Origin: Sordaria brevicollis
Taxonomy: Eukaryota > Ascomycota > Sordariomycetes > Sordariales > Sordariaceae
DNA length: 64,000 nucleotides
Assembly (NCBI GenBank): GCA_033439795.1
Contig: JAUTDP010000005.1
Coordinates: forward strand, 682,001-746,000
Direction of reading: 5' to 3'
In this document: positions 13,150 through 25,850 of the stretch, piece after piece
Position numbering within the stretch: position 1 is the first letter of the stretch
Layout: each line of letters opens with the position of its first letter
Program-made: the position numbers and the translations under genes
Notes under the pieces: model-generated
Told to the model about the DNA's origin: nothing
The model's input: the letters and a program-made list of their open reading frames with translations, nothing else
The model's database searches: none

Positions 13150-13600
13150 GGCGGCGTAAACGCCCGGGCGGTATATAATTTTAAAATAAAAATCGCTAAA
13201 AAATTCGGATTATTAAATTTACTACTAATTAAAGAATTTCGTTATTATAAAATATTAAAGGTTCTTATAATTAATAATAATTTTAATAACGTCTTTAATT
13301 CTTTAAAATTCGGGGCGCTATTCTTTAAAGGCTTTAATAATAGCGAAGAATTCCTTATTATAAATTTTATAATTATATTCAATTAAAGAATATTTAAATA
13401 AAAAGAAGGCGATAAAGTAGCGTTTCCTTTCTTTATTAATTTAAAAAAGGATATTACCGGACGTTTAATCCGAAACGTCGATTTCGATAATAATTTAACG
13501 TTCGGAATAATAATATATAAAAATAAAGGCCGAAATAAAAACATTCTTTAAACATTTAAATACCGTAATTATAATTTTAAATATAAAATTAACCTATTTA
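13150..13600 (-). pseudogene. C RNase H relic
   Basis: This segment lies between RT and integrase on minus. Its complement (plus) shows a long open frame with GLLNLLLIKE, EEFLIINFIITF and EGDKVAFP blocks, the characteristic antisense of gypsy RNase H and its downstream connection. The call is therefore by order plus antisense pattern. Confidence 0.65.
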
Positions 13601-13649
13601 TTATGAAATATAAAAATTATAAGGGGTTAAATAATCTTAAAAAAACCTT

Positions 13650-14400
13650 TAATAAAATTATAATAAAAATTCGCGAAATTAATAAAACGTTAAAAATCTT
13701 TTAAAATTTCCGGAACGCCCTAACCAACGATAACGTTAATTTTTTCAAAATCTATACGCAAATTATTATAAAAAATAATAAACCCTAAATATTTTATTTT
13801 ATATTTATAAAATTCGTATTTCCGGATATCGATAATTAAGCTTACTTTTATAAACCTTTCTATAACGTTTTCGAAATAACGTTTATATTCCGCCTTAATT
13901 CCGTTATAAATAAATACATCGTCGAAATAAATTATAATATATTTATTTAAAATATCGAATAGGATATAATTAATATAATACTAAAATAATACTAATATAT
14001 TTATTATACCAAAATTTGTAATAAAATATTCGAAGAGATTAAATTTAATAATAAACGTAGTTTTCTATTTATTACCCTCTATAATATATAAGCGGTTAAA
14101 AACTATAGTAATATCGAATTTATTAAACTACTTCGCTTTATAAAAAGAATTACTTATTTTATAGATAAAAGGAATAGGATATTTATTTTTTATTATAATA
14201 TTATTTAATTTATAATAATCGATATAAATTCGTACGCTACCCTTTAATTTTCGGATTAAAAGTATAAAAGTAACCGTAGGGGACGAATTCGGGCGGATAA
14301 AATTAGAGATTAAATAATTATTTAAATATTTACGTATAATATAAAATTCTTTTTAAAATATAAAGCGTAAATAATAATATAGGGGGGTTTAATTAAAAAT
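13650..14400 (-). pseudogene. C reverse transcriptase relic
   Basis: Minus translation gives FIRPNSSP, then ILLIRKLKGSVRIYIDYYKLN and NKYPIPFI, all standard gypsy RT blocks, then FNRLYIIEGNK and LFEYF. The catalytic box at about 13905-13935 is YFDDVFIYN: both catalytic Asp are still encoded, unlike in F, B, E and J. A few RIP stops (for example before KTTFI) still destroy it. Neighbours are RNase H below and gag above. Confidence 0.88.
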
Positions 14401-16974
14401 AAAATTAATTTTATAATCGAAAGGGTAATAAAACGGTATTATCTTTATAATCTCGGAGTCGAAAGCTTTTTAAAGGCGGTAAAAATATTCCGGTAAAATT
14501 TTAATAATTTTTATATAAATAAGCGCTAACTTTTTATTAATATATTTTTAAATATCTTCCGCCGAAATAGCCCGGAATTATAATTATTCTATTATTTAAT
14601 TCTAATAATTAATTAAAGATTAATAAAAGGGGATAAATATAAATTAATTAGCGAATATTATACGAAGTATAATATTATCGAAATTATTAAAAGTTTAATT
14701 AAAATCTTCGGGGTTAAAATTAGGGAATAGGATTATAACCGTCGGCGAATTACTATTAATATTAGGAAAAAATATTATAATTTCGGTAAAGTAATAAAAT
14801 TAATTAAAAATATATTTAAAAACCTTTACGCTAAATTCCTTATACGTTAAAATAAAATTAAGGGTAAATAATAAGCGGATAATTACGTTTTATAGTTAAT
14901 TATAACTATTTGGGCGAAAATAAGCCTTTAAAATATAATAAGAGGAAGTAAAATAGTAGCGAAATTTTCGTAATTTAGCGGAAGGCCGGATTAAATTTCG
15001 GAATACGGGTTTAATCTTTAATAATATCCGAAGGGCTATAATTAGTAAAAGAAAATCCAATATATTTTTAACGGAAAGCGAAGGAAATAAAGGTATTTCT
15101 TTAATAATAAAACCGAGGAGATTTATAGTATTTTATAATTAATTTATAATAAAATTATACCTTTTTAACTAAAGGAAATTAAAAATAATATCGGGGTTAT
15201 TAAAAAATTAAACGAAAAGAATAAAATAATCCGTAAAAGAATTAATAGAATAAAATATAATATAAATATAAGAAATAGAATTACCCTTACGACCGTTAAT
15301 TAAATAGAAGGTATAAAAGTAATAGAAAAATATTAAAAGGAAAATATAATATTATATAAAAGAAAAATTAATAAAACCTATTAACGAATACCTAAAATCG
15401 ATTATTATAAAATATAGCGTTTTAAGGGCATTATTAAAATAAATAGAATTTAAAAAAGAGAAATTAATATTTAATCTTATAAAATATAAATATAAATCTT
15501 CTAATTCTTTTATATTACGCTTTTAATAGCGATTTTTGCTAAAAAATAAACTTTTTCCGCTTTAAACGTCGGAATCGAAATTAAAACGTTTTAAGCGGGA
15601 ATAGGGGTTTAAACCTTATATTTCGCTTTAATTATATAAATTATAATATAATAACCGGTTCCGCTATAATATATATATAAACCCTCTACTTTATAACGGG
15701 CTCGTTCTTCCGTAGAAATAAGGTTATTAAATTTCCCTATAAAAGTAAAAACTTTATTAAAAATTATAAAATTACTAGCGAATTAAACGGGGGTAAATAA
15801 CGAAATGCTAATATAATAATTAACGTTAAATAAATTAATAATAAATTCGTAAAAGAGGTTTACCTAATTTTCGAAATCGTTAAAGGCCGGGCGGTTAACG
15901 TTAATAACGTTAATAAAAATATTTTAAAAACGTTTATTAATTTTTAATTTAAAGGTATTAATACGGTGGCGAATATTAAATTTATAAGAATCGGCGAATT
16001 TAATAAATATAAAAATAAAATTAATAAAAGGGAAAATATTTTATTATAAGGAGTCTATTTTTTAAATTATTTTAATATAAATATTAAAAATAATATAATA
16101 CGGGTCGAATTATTTAAAAAAATCCTAAAAATCGGTAAAACCTGCGGATTAAATAATAAAATTCTAAAAAGAAATTATAATTGTATCGACTTTAAAGCGA
16201 ATATATATAAAAACGTCGCCGGAAAAGTATTAAAAAATATAAAAAATCCGGTCGGTAAATATTAAATAAACGGTATAATTAATAATAAATTTAATATTAA
16301 TAAAAAATGTTTAATTAATATATTCCTTTTATTATTTTGTAAAAGAACGTTTAATACCGGTAAAAATAAAGGGTTTAGCACCGTAAGTATAATTAAATAA
16401 AGAGGGGAATAAAAAGAAAAAAGTAATAAATAGGGGTTAAAAATTAATTTAATTAATAATATATTAACGAATTTAAAACGTAATTTCGGTAATATATCGG
16501 TTAATCCTAAATTAAATAGCGTTAATTTATTAATCGGTTATATTAGCCCAAACGGTTTAAAAGTAAATAACGGCTTTAAATTCGGAAATATAAAGGAGGA
16601 TTTAATCGGTTTATTTCCGTATTTCGGTAATTTCCTAAATAAATTTAATAATATAATTACGAAATTAGGTTTCAAAACGGGAAATTATATTAAAATTTAT
16701 TATAATTTAAATTTAAGCGTTGTAAATATAATTTTAAACGTAATTAAATTAAACTTTAATAATATTAAAATAAATACGGAATTAAAAAAAGAATTCGGAA
16801 TCCGCCTTTATAATGCTTACGAAGCGAAAAAAGTCGTCCTATAAATTATAAATAATAATATTAATATAAAATTAATTATAGGAAAAAAAGAAATTAGCGG
16901 CGAAAGCCTATTATTCGCCGTTAGAATTAGGGCCCGGGGTATTTATACCGAACGTTTTAAAACTATTTAGGTTT
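14401..16974 (-). pseudogene. C gag and protease region (relic)
   Basis: The 2.6 kb upstream of RT in element order, ending at the D insertion (TSD ATAAT 16975-16979). I could not identify a zinc knuckle or protease triad. Stop density is high on both strands, with CpG kept. The call is by position. Confidence 0.45.
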
Positions 16975-16979
16975 ATAAT

Positions 16980-17262
16980 TGTGACGGCACGGCTCACCCG
17001 CTGGTCACCTGACTTATCACATATCACCAGGTTGCTCAAGGAACCAGGGATTTACTGTTGCAGGTCACTTATTCATACCAGCGAACGCTACACAGCCATT
17101 CACCCGCACAACCCATTCACTCCATAGAACGCAGGGCCTATATCTTTCCGCCCACGCTTCTATTCTTATACGATTAGTTTTCCTTTTTTCTCCATCTTAC
17201 GATTTTCTATCAATTAAGGATTATTATTATTTTATCACAAGCCTTTCCTTTTTACTATAATA
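16980..17262 (+). repeat. D 5' LTR (283 bp)
   Basis: Starts TGTGACGGCAC. Compared with the 3' LTR it keeps most C but has lost G in TpG contexts (G-to-A), most strongly toward its inner end (ACTATAATA where the partner has GCCGTAACA). Confidence 0.97.
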
Positions 17263-17430
17263 ATTGTAAGATCAAACCAACATTCATTGGGAACGATATA
17301 AAATATTCTACTTCGAAATAAAAGAGATTATAATTAATTGCGCGCGATACAATAATCCCCCGCCCCCTATTTAAATAATTGTACAATTGCAACCTATACG
17401 AAATAACTAAAATACCGAACGAATAATAGT
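17263..17430 (+). other. D leader / primer-binding region
   Basis: The bases after the 5' LTR (ATTGTAAGATCAAACC and on) should hold the tRNA primer site, but I recognise no tRNA 3' end. The stretch is less mutated than the inner LTR end. Confidence 0.5.
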
Positions 17431-19390
17431 GTACAATTAGGAGGAAGCGGCCAAATTAAAGGCGCAAACCGCTAATAAGGTTAATTTCGAATTAGCTAAA
17501 TTAAATTAGAAAGAGACCCCTATCGCGAAGACCCGCTTAAATTATAAATCTATCGATAACCGTCGCGTCTTTACGGCTTAAGAGGTTTAAAGTACCGTTA
17601 AAGAAATTAATAACCCCGACGCCGCTATTTTCGAATATTATAACGCTTATATAATTCCTAAAATTAAAGCCTAATATTTTCCCGATATAAAGGAATATAT
17701 TGAAGAAGATTTAGAAAATAAAATTAAGGATATTACCATTCGCTATACTTTTAGTAAAAAAAGACTTTATTTTCCGTTCGACCCTTTATTCCAATACGAA
17801 GACCCGTAGCCTAAAGGATATAAAAATTTAATAGGAATTGAGGATTTTATCGCTAAAGTTGAGAAGAATCCCGACGTTATATTTAAAAAAATAAAGGCCC
17901 GCGTCGTTACTATATTTACTTATAAAAAGTAATCCGAAGAATTCTATATTATCGTTTACTATCTTAATAAAATTATAATGGATTTAAATAATTGGATTTA
18001 GTATTTTAAAGGTATATATTATAAGCCTAAGAAGTAGAAGAAGAAGGCGCATTTTTAAACTATTATCGAAAATAACGACGAAAGTATTTAGTATTACCCT
18101 AAAGGTATTAACGCGGTAATCTATAAAATTAACTAAATTAAATATCGCGCCTTCGTTGCCTAGGGTATTATTCCCGATTTCGATATTTCTAACTTTAAAT
18201 CCGATTATAATAATAATAACTATTAATAAAGTAAGAAACCTATTAATTCCAATAGGGAGATGATGGAAAATTTGATAATTACTATTATAATTAAGGATAA
18301 AGAAATTTAAACTTTAAATTAAATAATCGCTAATATTATTTACGATTCGACGTATCGTAATACGACCCCGGGAAGCGCTTTTATTTTTATTATTAACGGA
18401 AAATCTTCTAAAATCTTAAACCCCCCTATCTTCTATACCAATAAGAATAAAAATACTATTACCTTTAAGGTTTGGTACCGTATTATATTTAATAAATTAA
18501 AGGTCAATTTTAATTATTTTACTAATAACAAAACTAAGTAAACTTATATCGAAAACCGCTTAGCCGGTTATATTGCTAAAGATTTTTAACTTTACTTACG
18601 CGATATTTACCCGAATTAAATCTATTCTTCCAAGGCTTTAATAGCCTATTTAAAACATTAATATAATAACCCTAATATAATTTATTAAACGATTAAAAAA
18701 TTCGAGAAACTCTATATATATTAAGATAATTTTTATATTTTTAAGAATAAATTTATTCGTTTCGTTAACGAGTATTAAATCCCCCAATCTAATTAGAAAG
18801 AAGCCTTTTACTATCGCTTATTTACAGACTTCTAAGTTAATATAGCCCTATACACTATTTTAAATACGGTCGATTTTAATAAATATATAAAGATTATTAA
18901 ATAAATTGCTTATATATAGAAGGTAACTAAACAGACTATTACTATTTTATTTTCTAATTTAAATAACCGTAGTCGTAAAAATAATAATAGAAGTAGTAGC
19001 AATAATATTAGCGGAGGAAGAGGTTCTTTTTCGATTAAAAGTAATTCCAATACTAATAATAATAGCCGAAACCTAATTAAAGAAGAAATTAATAATATAT
19101 TCCGTAAAGGAATATACTTTATTTATAAGGAATAAGGATATTGCACTAAGGATTATCTTAAGAAACCCAATTCGAACGGACGCCTTATAACCGCGACCGA
19201 CTATTATACCCGCCTTTAATTTATATACGCCCGTTATAGAATTAAGGATAGAGAGGAGGATAAAGGTAAAGAGAAGGATAAATTAAAAAACTAAATACCT
19301 TAAACAAAATAAATTCCCGTTTAAGGAAATTTATATAATAAAAAAAAAAAAAAGTATTTAACAACGCGAAGAAAGATTTCCTATATAATT
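17431..19390 (+). pseudogene. D gag relic with CCHC zinc knuckle
   Basis: One plus frame runs from about 17431, opening with EEAAKLKAQTANK, through a helical capsid-like region, to a Ser/Asn/Arg-rich linker (about 18970-19060) and a zinc knuckle at about 19109-19160. There the spacing is Cys-x2-Cys-x4-His-x4-Cys, with three of the positions now Tyr by RIP and the Cys of GYCTKD kept. The stops are mostly TAA/TAG where Gln or Trp fits. Gag would package element RNA in virus-like particles. The frame closes shortly after the A14 run at 19340, where pol opens in the -1 frame. The start codon is not certain. Confidence 0.85.
19340..19353 (+). promoter_or_regulatory. A14 run at the gag-pol frame switch (possible -1 slippery site)
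   Basis: Gag reads in the frame of base 17441, while protease, RT and chromodomain all read in the -1 frame. The two frames overlap around this 14-A homopolymer, which codes AAA on either frame. Such runs support programmed -1 slippage in other retroelements. The run length may have changed after insertion, so function is inferred. Confidence 0.45.
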
Positions 19391-22300
19391 ACTTAAGAGG
19401 AGACCCTTTTATTATATCCGCCTTTATAAGTAGTAATAGAATCACCATTACTATTAAAAAAACTATTATAAATTCGGGAATAGCTACGTACATTCTAATT
19501 AATTAAAAAACCGTAAATTACTTACAACGCTTCTTAGGATTCGAAATAAAGAACGATTTCGACCCTATTAATATGGAAGGACCCTTTGCGGAGGAAAATA
19601 GTAGAAAGATTATTACTATACTTAAAGCGAACGTTATAATATAAAACCGTACCGCCCGTAATAAATAGCTAGTTATTACTAATATCTACCACAATATAAT
19701 AATCGGCCGTATTTAATTCGAATATTACAACGTAATAATCGATTATTTATACAAAAAGTTATTATTTAGCGACGATTAGCCGATAAACCCCGATTAGATA
19801 AGGAATATTTATATCGAGGATAGGGAAGGTTAATTTATTAATTTAAAATACTAGGAGGACGTTATCCGTAGAGAATAGCTTATAGAAAGAGAGGATAAAC
19901 GAAGGCGTAATAGGGTTGCAATATATCGCCGAATTCAAGAGTTCGAAAATATTCTATAACTTTTACTTTCGATTAAATAAACGACGCGCCCAATAATTAA
20001 TATTTTTTAAAGAACTACGACCGATAAAAAGATAACCGACCTTACTAAAAAAATATAAAATTCTATAAAGTAGGCTTTATAAGACGAACTTCTACTACTA
20101 TTAATAGAACTAAAGAAAACGTTAATAGAAATATTAAAGGAATAAAGGAGAGATTTTAAAAAAGATTTGAAATACTTTAAGGAATAATTATAGGGAGAGG
20201 ATTTTAATAATAGTATAAAGAAAAACGACTAGGGTTATTTTAAATAGAAAAAGGGAATTGCGTAGTATAAAGAGCGAATATCTAATATAATTATTATTAA
20301 TTTTATAGCCTTTATATAAATAGTAAAAAAAGAATACTTAGGAATAACGAATTTATACGAAATCGATCGCTTTATTGAAGAATATAAGGACTAGGAATAT
20401 TTTAACGGCTTAAATCCGGAAAAATGGGAATAGATTTTATAACGGATTCCTATTCGTTATTATAATTACAAGGATATTTTTAATAAACGATAATTAAATG
20501 CATTATTAGAACTAAAGAATAATAATTACCGTATCCGATTATAAAAGGGAGCTAACTTTAAAAATTTAGGTTATAACCTATTATATAAAATAAATATAAA
20601 CGAATTGGAAATATATCGATTATATATTATAGAGAATTTAAATAAAGGTTTTATTAAAAGTAGCTCCGCGCTATAAGCTACCCCTATTCTTTTTATACCT
20701 AAAGTTAATAAAAAATTCCGCTTTTGCGTAAACTATTGGAAATTGAATAAAATTACCCGGAAAGACCGCTACCCGTTACTTCTTATCGAAGAAACATTAA
20801 CCCGAATAATTAGAACGAAAATTTTTACTAAAATCGATATCCAATAAACTTTTTATCGTATTCGTATATATTTAAACAATAAAGAGTTTACGACCTTCCG
20901 TACTTAATATAAGGCCTATAAATATAAAGTATTGCCTTTCGGATTAATTAATAAATTATTAACGTTTTAAAAGTATATTAACAACGCTCTAATAGGATAT
21001 TTAAACGATTTTTATAATACTTATATTAATAATATTTTAATCTACTCTAATAATAAAGAGGAATACGAAATCTACATTAAAAAAGTACTAGAGAAGTTCC
21101 GCTAAGCCGGACTATAAGTTAATTTAAATAAATACGAATTCTACGTTATTAAAACGAAATTTCTAAGGTTTATTATCGGTATTAATAAAATTTCGGTAAA
21201 CCCGGCAAAGATTTAAATAATTAAAGAATAAAAAGAACTATTAACAATTAAAGGCGTATAATTATTCTTAAGCTTCTATAATTTTTATTACAAATTTATA
21301 AAGGAATATAGGAGGATTTCGAAGCTATTAATAGCGTTAATAAAAAAAGGGGAAGCGTTTAATTAGATAAAGGAGTATTAAATAGCGTTTAATACTTTAA
21401 AATAATACTTAATCAATATATTAATACTCGCCTATTTCAATTTTAAAAAGGAAATAAAGTTAAAGACGGATACATTAAACGGGGTATTAACTAGCGTTTT
21501 ATCTTAAAAATACAAAGATAAGTAGCACCCTATCGCTTATTTCTTAGAAACAATATAAGGAATAAAATATAATTACCCGATATACAATAAAGAAATATTA
21601 ATAATAATAAAAACATTAATATATTAGCGCTCAAAATTTATCGAACTCTAACGGACCGAGCCTTTTATAATTATTACAGACTACAAAGCGTTAAAATACT
21701 TTAATACTAAACGCTTATTAAATACGAAATAAATAATATAAATATAATTATTATCGTAATACAATTTCTTAATTATTTACCAACCCAATAAGGATAACGC
21801 CGCGGCTAACGCTTTATTTCGGAAATTTAAAGATATTAAAAACTAGAAGGAAAGGAAGGAATTATAATAAATTATACGCCTCTTTAAATTTGCAGGGGAA
21901 GGGGAAAATACAGTTCGTATCTATATATTGGACGTAGTGGATATCCCTAAAATAATAATTGGTTACGAATTTATTTATTAATTATTAGAAGCTAATAAAA
22001 CGGATATTTCATTAGAAGAATATCGAAAAAAGGCTCGGCGAGGAGAATTAAATTTCACGATATTATAAGAATAATTATTATTATTTCGCGGCCGCTTCGT
22101 AATCCCGGAAGGAATATTAAGAACCCGAGCAATTTAGGACTACTACAATATATTAATAACAGCCTATCCCGGAAGGAATAAAATACGGAAATTAATAATA
22201 ATTCGATATTAATAGCCCGGTTTAATAGGAAACGTAAATCGTTATATAGCCAATTATACGATTTACTATACTTTAAAATACCTTCGAAGTAAAATACCAG

Positions 22301-23575
22301 GGATATTCCAAAATATCGAAGTATTTAAAAGGATTTAAAACTATCTAATAGTAGACTTTAAGAAAATGCCTATAGATAAATACGGTTACGATAATTTAAT
22401 AAATATAATCGATCCCCTATTAAAGACTATTTAGCTATTTCCTTATAAATCGATAATTACGGGCAAAGAAGCTTATAAACTATATTATAAAAGGTTATTC
22501 CGCATTTTTAGTCTACTTAAAGAATTTATTAGCAATAAGGGACCGTAATTTAAATTAAACTTTTTATAAGAATTAGCTTCTTTAATCGGGATTAAATAAT
22601 CGTTAACTTTAGCCGGATATTTATAAACTTTAAGCTAAATCGAGAACCTTTACGAATAAATCGATTAGAAACTACGACTATATATTAACTATAATTAAAA
22701 TAATTAATTAGAGATAATCCCGGCTTTAAATTACATATAAAATAATTTACTATAGGATAGTATAGGCTTCCAACTTTATAAAATTTTATTCGGATTTTTA
22801 ATATTTACCTTTTCGAATTAGAAGGTAATAACTAGTTTAGAAGGTACGCTTTCTATAGAACGCTTAAACCGATAAAATGCTCGAAATACCGCTAAAAAAA
22901 TTTAAAGATACGTAAATTACACTAGGAAATATATCGAAGCAATATAACGGAAATAAATTATTTAAGTAAATAAAAAACGTTATAAGCCGGATTTCGACGT
23001 AGGAAATCGAATCTTTATTATTAAGAAGAGCTAGTCGACCGACCGTCCGAGCAATAAATTGGATTTTCTATTAATAAGGTAATATTTTCCTATCGTAAGT
23101 AAGAAGGGTAATACTTTCTTAGTATAATTACCTTCTTTATAGAAAATATCTAACTAATTCCTACCGGATAAATTAAAGAAATTTCTAAATAACCTATTAT
23201 TAGGATAAGTACCGGAAAACCCATTAAGGGAAATTGTATTTAAAAACGAAGAGTACGAAGTAAAGGAGATTACGGCTTTAAAGGTAAACCAAAGTAAATT
23301 ATTTTACTAAATAAAATAGACCGGTTAGGACCTAGACCCGGAGTAATATCCTACCAACGATTTTAAAAATATAGTAACTAAATTAAAAGAATACTATAAA
23401 GAATATCTAAAGGCGGCCAAGCCCCTTCGGAAGTTATAAGATTAGATTATAGCGGCAATACAAAAGGAGGAAGTATTAGAATATGAGGAGGATAATTTAC
23501 TAATCTAGATAGGTAATAGGAGGTTAAAGAGGAGGAAGTAATTACATTTTCGAAAAACTCGAGGCGAATCTTTTC
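19354..23575 (+). pseudogene. D pol relic: protease, RT, RNase H, integrase, chromodomain
   Basis: The protease block is at about 19465 (INSG, formerly Asp-Ser-Gly). RT runs about 20640-21230 with LFIPK, FRFCVNYWKLN, DRYPLLLI and a catalytic box YINNILIYS (both Asp now Asn). RNase H is at about 21430-21830. Integrase follows, with VDFKKMP for the first catalytic Asp (about 22350) and SNKGPQF for the second. A chromodomain is at about 23251-23370 (EYEVKEITALKVNQSKLFY, then a WVKWTGW-type block with stops at the Trp codons). The chromodomain would steer integration to methylated-H3K9 heterochromatin. It reaches to within a few bases of the polypurine tract. Confidence 0.9.
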
Positions 23576-23589
23576 AAAGGGGGGGGTGA
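23576..23589 (+). promoter_or_regulatory. D polypurine tract
   Basis: AAAGGGGGGGGTGA sits directly before the TG of the 3' LTR, the normal primer site for plus-strand DNA synthesis. It is free of CpA and therefore untouched by RIP. Confidence 0.85.
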
Positions 23590-23872
23590 TGTAACGGCAC
23601 GGTTTACCCGCTGGTCACTTAATTTATTATATGTTATTAGGTTGCTTAAGGAACCAGGGATTTACTATTGCAGGTCACTTGTTTATGCTAGCGAACGCTG
23701 TATAGCTATTTACCCGTACAACCCATTCACTCTATGGAACGTAGGGCCTATATTTTTCCGCCTACGCTTCCATTCTTGTACGATTAGTTTTCCTTTTTTC
23801 TCCATCTTACGATTTTCTATCAATTAAGGATTATTGTTGTTTTATCACAAGCCCTTCCTTTTTGCCGTAACA
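23590..23872 (+). repeat. D 3' LTR (283 bp)
   Basis: Starts TGTAACGGCAC and ends GCCGTAACA. Compared with the 5' LTR it shows mainly C-to-T changes in its left and middle parts; the outer right end is intact. A 61-codon open frame inside it is chance. Confidence 0.97.
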
Positions 23873-23877
23873 ATAAT

Positions 23878-24120
23878 TAAAATTAAATTTAAATTTAAGC
23901 GGGCGTAAAAGTAGAAAAAAATTAATAATACTTAATTATAAAATTAATAAAAGGTCGGTAATACTCGATTGAAATAGTAATTAATAAAAAGGATAAAGGA
24001 TTTCGTAAAAAGGGGTTCGATAAGGTTTAATTAAAAAAAATCGGTACTATTTTTATAAATTAATTAAAGCGAAACGTTTAATAAACGCTAAGCTATTAAT
24101 TATAAAAAAGTATAATAAAT
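23878..24120 (-). other. C 5' leader, right of the D insertion
   Basis: The 243 bp between the D target duplication and the C 5' LTR are the start of the C interior (primer-binding region). No tRNA primer match is recognisable after RIP. Confidence 0.6.
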
Positions 24121-24324
24121 TATTATAATACTAATTTAGTAAAAGTTTAGAGAAGACGTATTATTATACGAAGAGGAGAAGATCGAGAGAGAGTAGTGAA
24201 AATTCTATTCCCGGACTATATATATAAGTGAAGTAGAGATATAACTATAGGTACGACTATACTCCGCTAATAATTTGGTGCTAAAACGCCTGGGGAGCGC
24301 TACCGACAATCTGGTGCCGTGACA
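24121..24324 (-). repeat. C 5' LTR (204 bp)
   Basis: Its right, outer end keeps CTGGTGCCGTGACA, while its left, inner end reads TATTATAATACT where the partner has TATCACGATACC. Followed directly by the TSD GAAAT. Confidence 0.95.
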
Positions 24325-24329
24325 GAAAT

Positions 24330-25850
24330 TTAATTTATAAGCGAAATATTTAATTTTTTCAATAATATAATATAAGCTTAAATATAATATTAATTACTTC
24401 CTTTTTAACTTTCTAAATAATTTATATTTATTATTTAAACGAATGAATATTTTTTTACCGATTTAAAATAAAATCGGCGTATATTTAAAATTATAATAGC
24501 GTTCAATTATTATATTAGCTTCGTTAATTAATTACGCCGCCTCCTTTTATAAACCTCGATTGATAATTCTTAACGTTTTGACGTTAAATTCCTTACGATT
24601 TTTTAAAGCAATTAAAGTATTTATTAATATTTAAAGTTTAAAATTATATATTATTTTATTAAAATTTATACCGAAAGTAGAATAAAGGGGATTATTTAAT
24701 AAATATTAAACGGCTAATAGAATATTAATTTAAAGATCGTTTAAAATAGTATAATAAAACCGAATAGCGGTTTTAACCGTTTAGTTTATACGTTCGGATT
24801 AATTATTTATTTAAGGATAATAGGCCGTAAAATATATTAATTTCGTACTACAGGCTTTAAAAACTTCTTTTTATAATTATAAAGTAAATTTAATATTACG
24901 ATCGTTAATAATACGCTATAGAATTCCCTAATCCGTATAATACTAAGCGTATAATTTTATAATAATTTATTTTTTAATACCGTATAAATAATACCTTATA
25001 GTTAATAATACTTTCTTACTAAATTTATAAATATTAATATATAGTACGTTTAAGAATTCGTAACCGGGGAGAAACTAAAAAGTTTTTTTAAATTCGACTT
25101 TAAGTATATTTATAATAAAATTAGTAGTAATTATATAAAATAGCTAAGGTAAGGATCGTATAAGTTATAATTTATTAGGAGGAAATTATTTATCGGTTTA
25201 ATATTCTTAATATATACGGTAATAACGAATATATAATCGCACTTTCTACGTCTTTTTATAAAAATAAATGTAATTTAATTCTAATATTATATAATTAATT
25301 CCGGTATAATACCTTTCGTTATATATTAATATAAAAATATCCTATACGTAGGAAATAAGTAAATAAAAACGTTTTTCGTTATTATAATTTATATAGAAGA
25401 GAAGATTATTATATAATTCGAAGGGATCGGTAGGGAATTCGCTACGATAATCGGCCTATTTCGGCTTAAGCGTTAATCGAAGCTTTAATAAATCCGTTAA
25501 AGTTTAATTAGCCGTTTAGATTATATTAATAACGTTTTAATACCGAAGTTCCTTTATATAATTTTATATAATACGTTTATAAAATTAGGGTATTAAAATA
25601 AAAGTAATCGATTAAAGGTTAAATTATTCGCCTTTTATTTAATTTATTTAAACGTTTTTAAATTTATTGATATCGTCCTAATCCGTATATTAATTTATTG
25701 ATATAGGGAATTATAATAAAGTATTAGGGACGATATTAAGCTTTTTAAGGATATAATATACGTAGAGACGGAATTGCGAAGTTTAATTTATAGCGTTTAC
25801 GAATTTAAAATTTGCTTTAATTAAATTTATAATAATAAACGAAATATATT
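24330..25850 (-). pseudogene. B integrase region (relic)
   Basis: The segment follows RNase H on minus and precedes the C insertion point. Integrase is expected here by element order, but the text is heavily AT and I did not recover the HHCC or DDE residues with confidence. Position is the main evidence. Confidence 0.4.

Larger units (their letters stand above)
16980..23872 (+). mobile_element. D: Ty3/gypsy chromovirus, 6,893 bp, youngest of the nest
   Basis: Two 283-bp LTRs, duplication ATAAT (16975-16979 and 23873-23877) and plus-strand gag and pol define a full-length element. Domain order is gag with CCHC knuckle, protease, RT, RNase H, integrase, chromodomain, which places it among fungal chromoviruses. 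A polypurine tract lies immediately before the 3' LTR. It retains more CpA/TpG than its hosts C and B, in line with being the innermost insertion, but has many RIP stops and cannot be autonomous. Confidence 0.97.
9591..24324 (-). mobile_element. C: Ty3/gypsy retrotransposon, 7.8 kb, carrying nested D
   Basis: Two 204-bp LTRs and the duplication GAAAT (9586-9590 and 24325-24329) define it; without D and its TSD it is 7,836 bp. RT, RNase H and integrase read on minus, so 24121-24324 is the 5' LTR. A purine run just inside the 3' LTR, read on minus as ACCGGGGGTAT, fits the polypurine tract and supports this direction. LTR ends form a 12-bp inverted repeat, TGTCACGGCACC / GGTGCCGTGACA. D inserted in the 5' part. 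Confidence 0.95.

Noticed and set aside
23642..23827. 61-codon plus open frame with an N-terminal Met
   Set aside because: It lies wholly inside the D 3' LTR and its counterpart in the 5' LTR is not kept; chance frame in a spared, GC-richer end.
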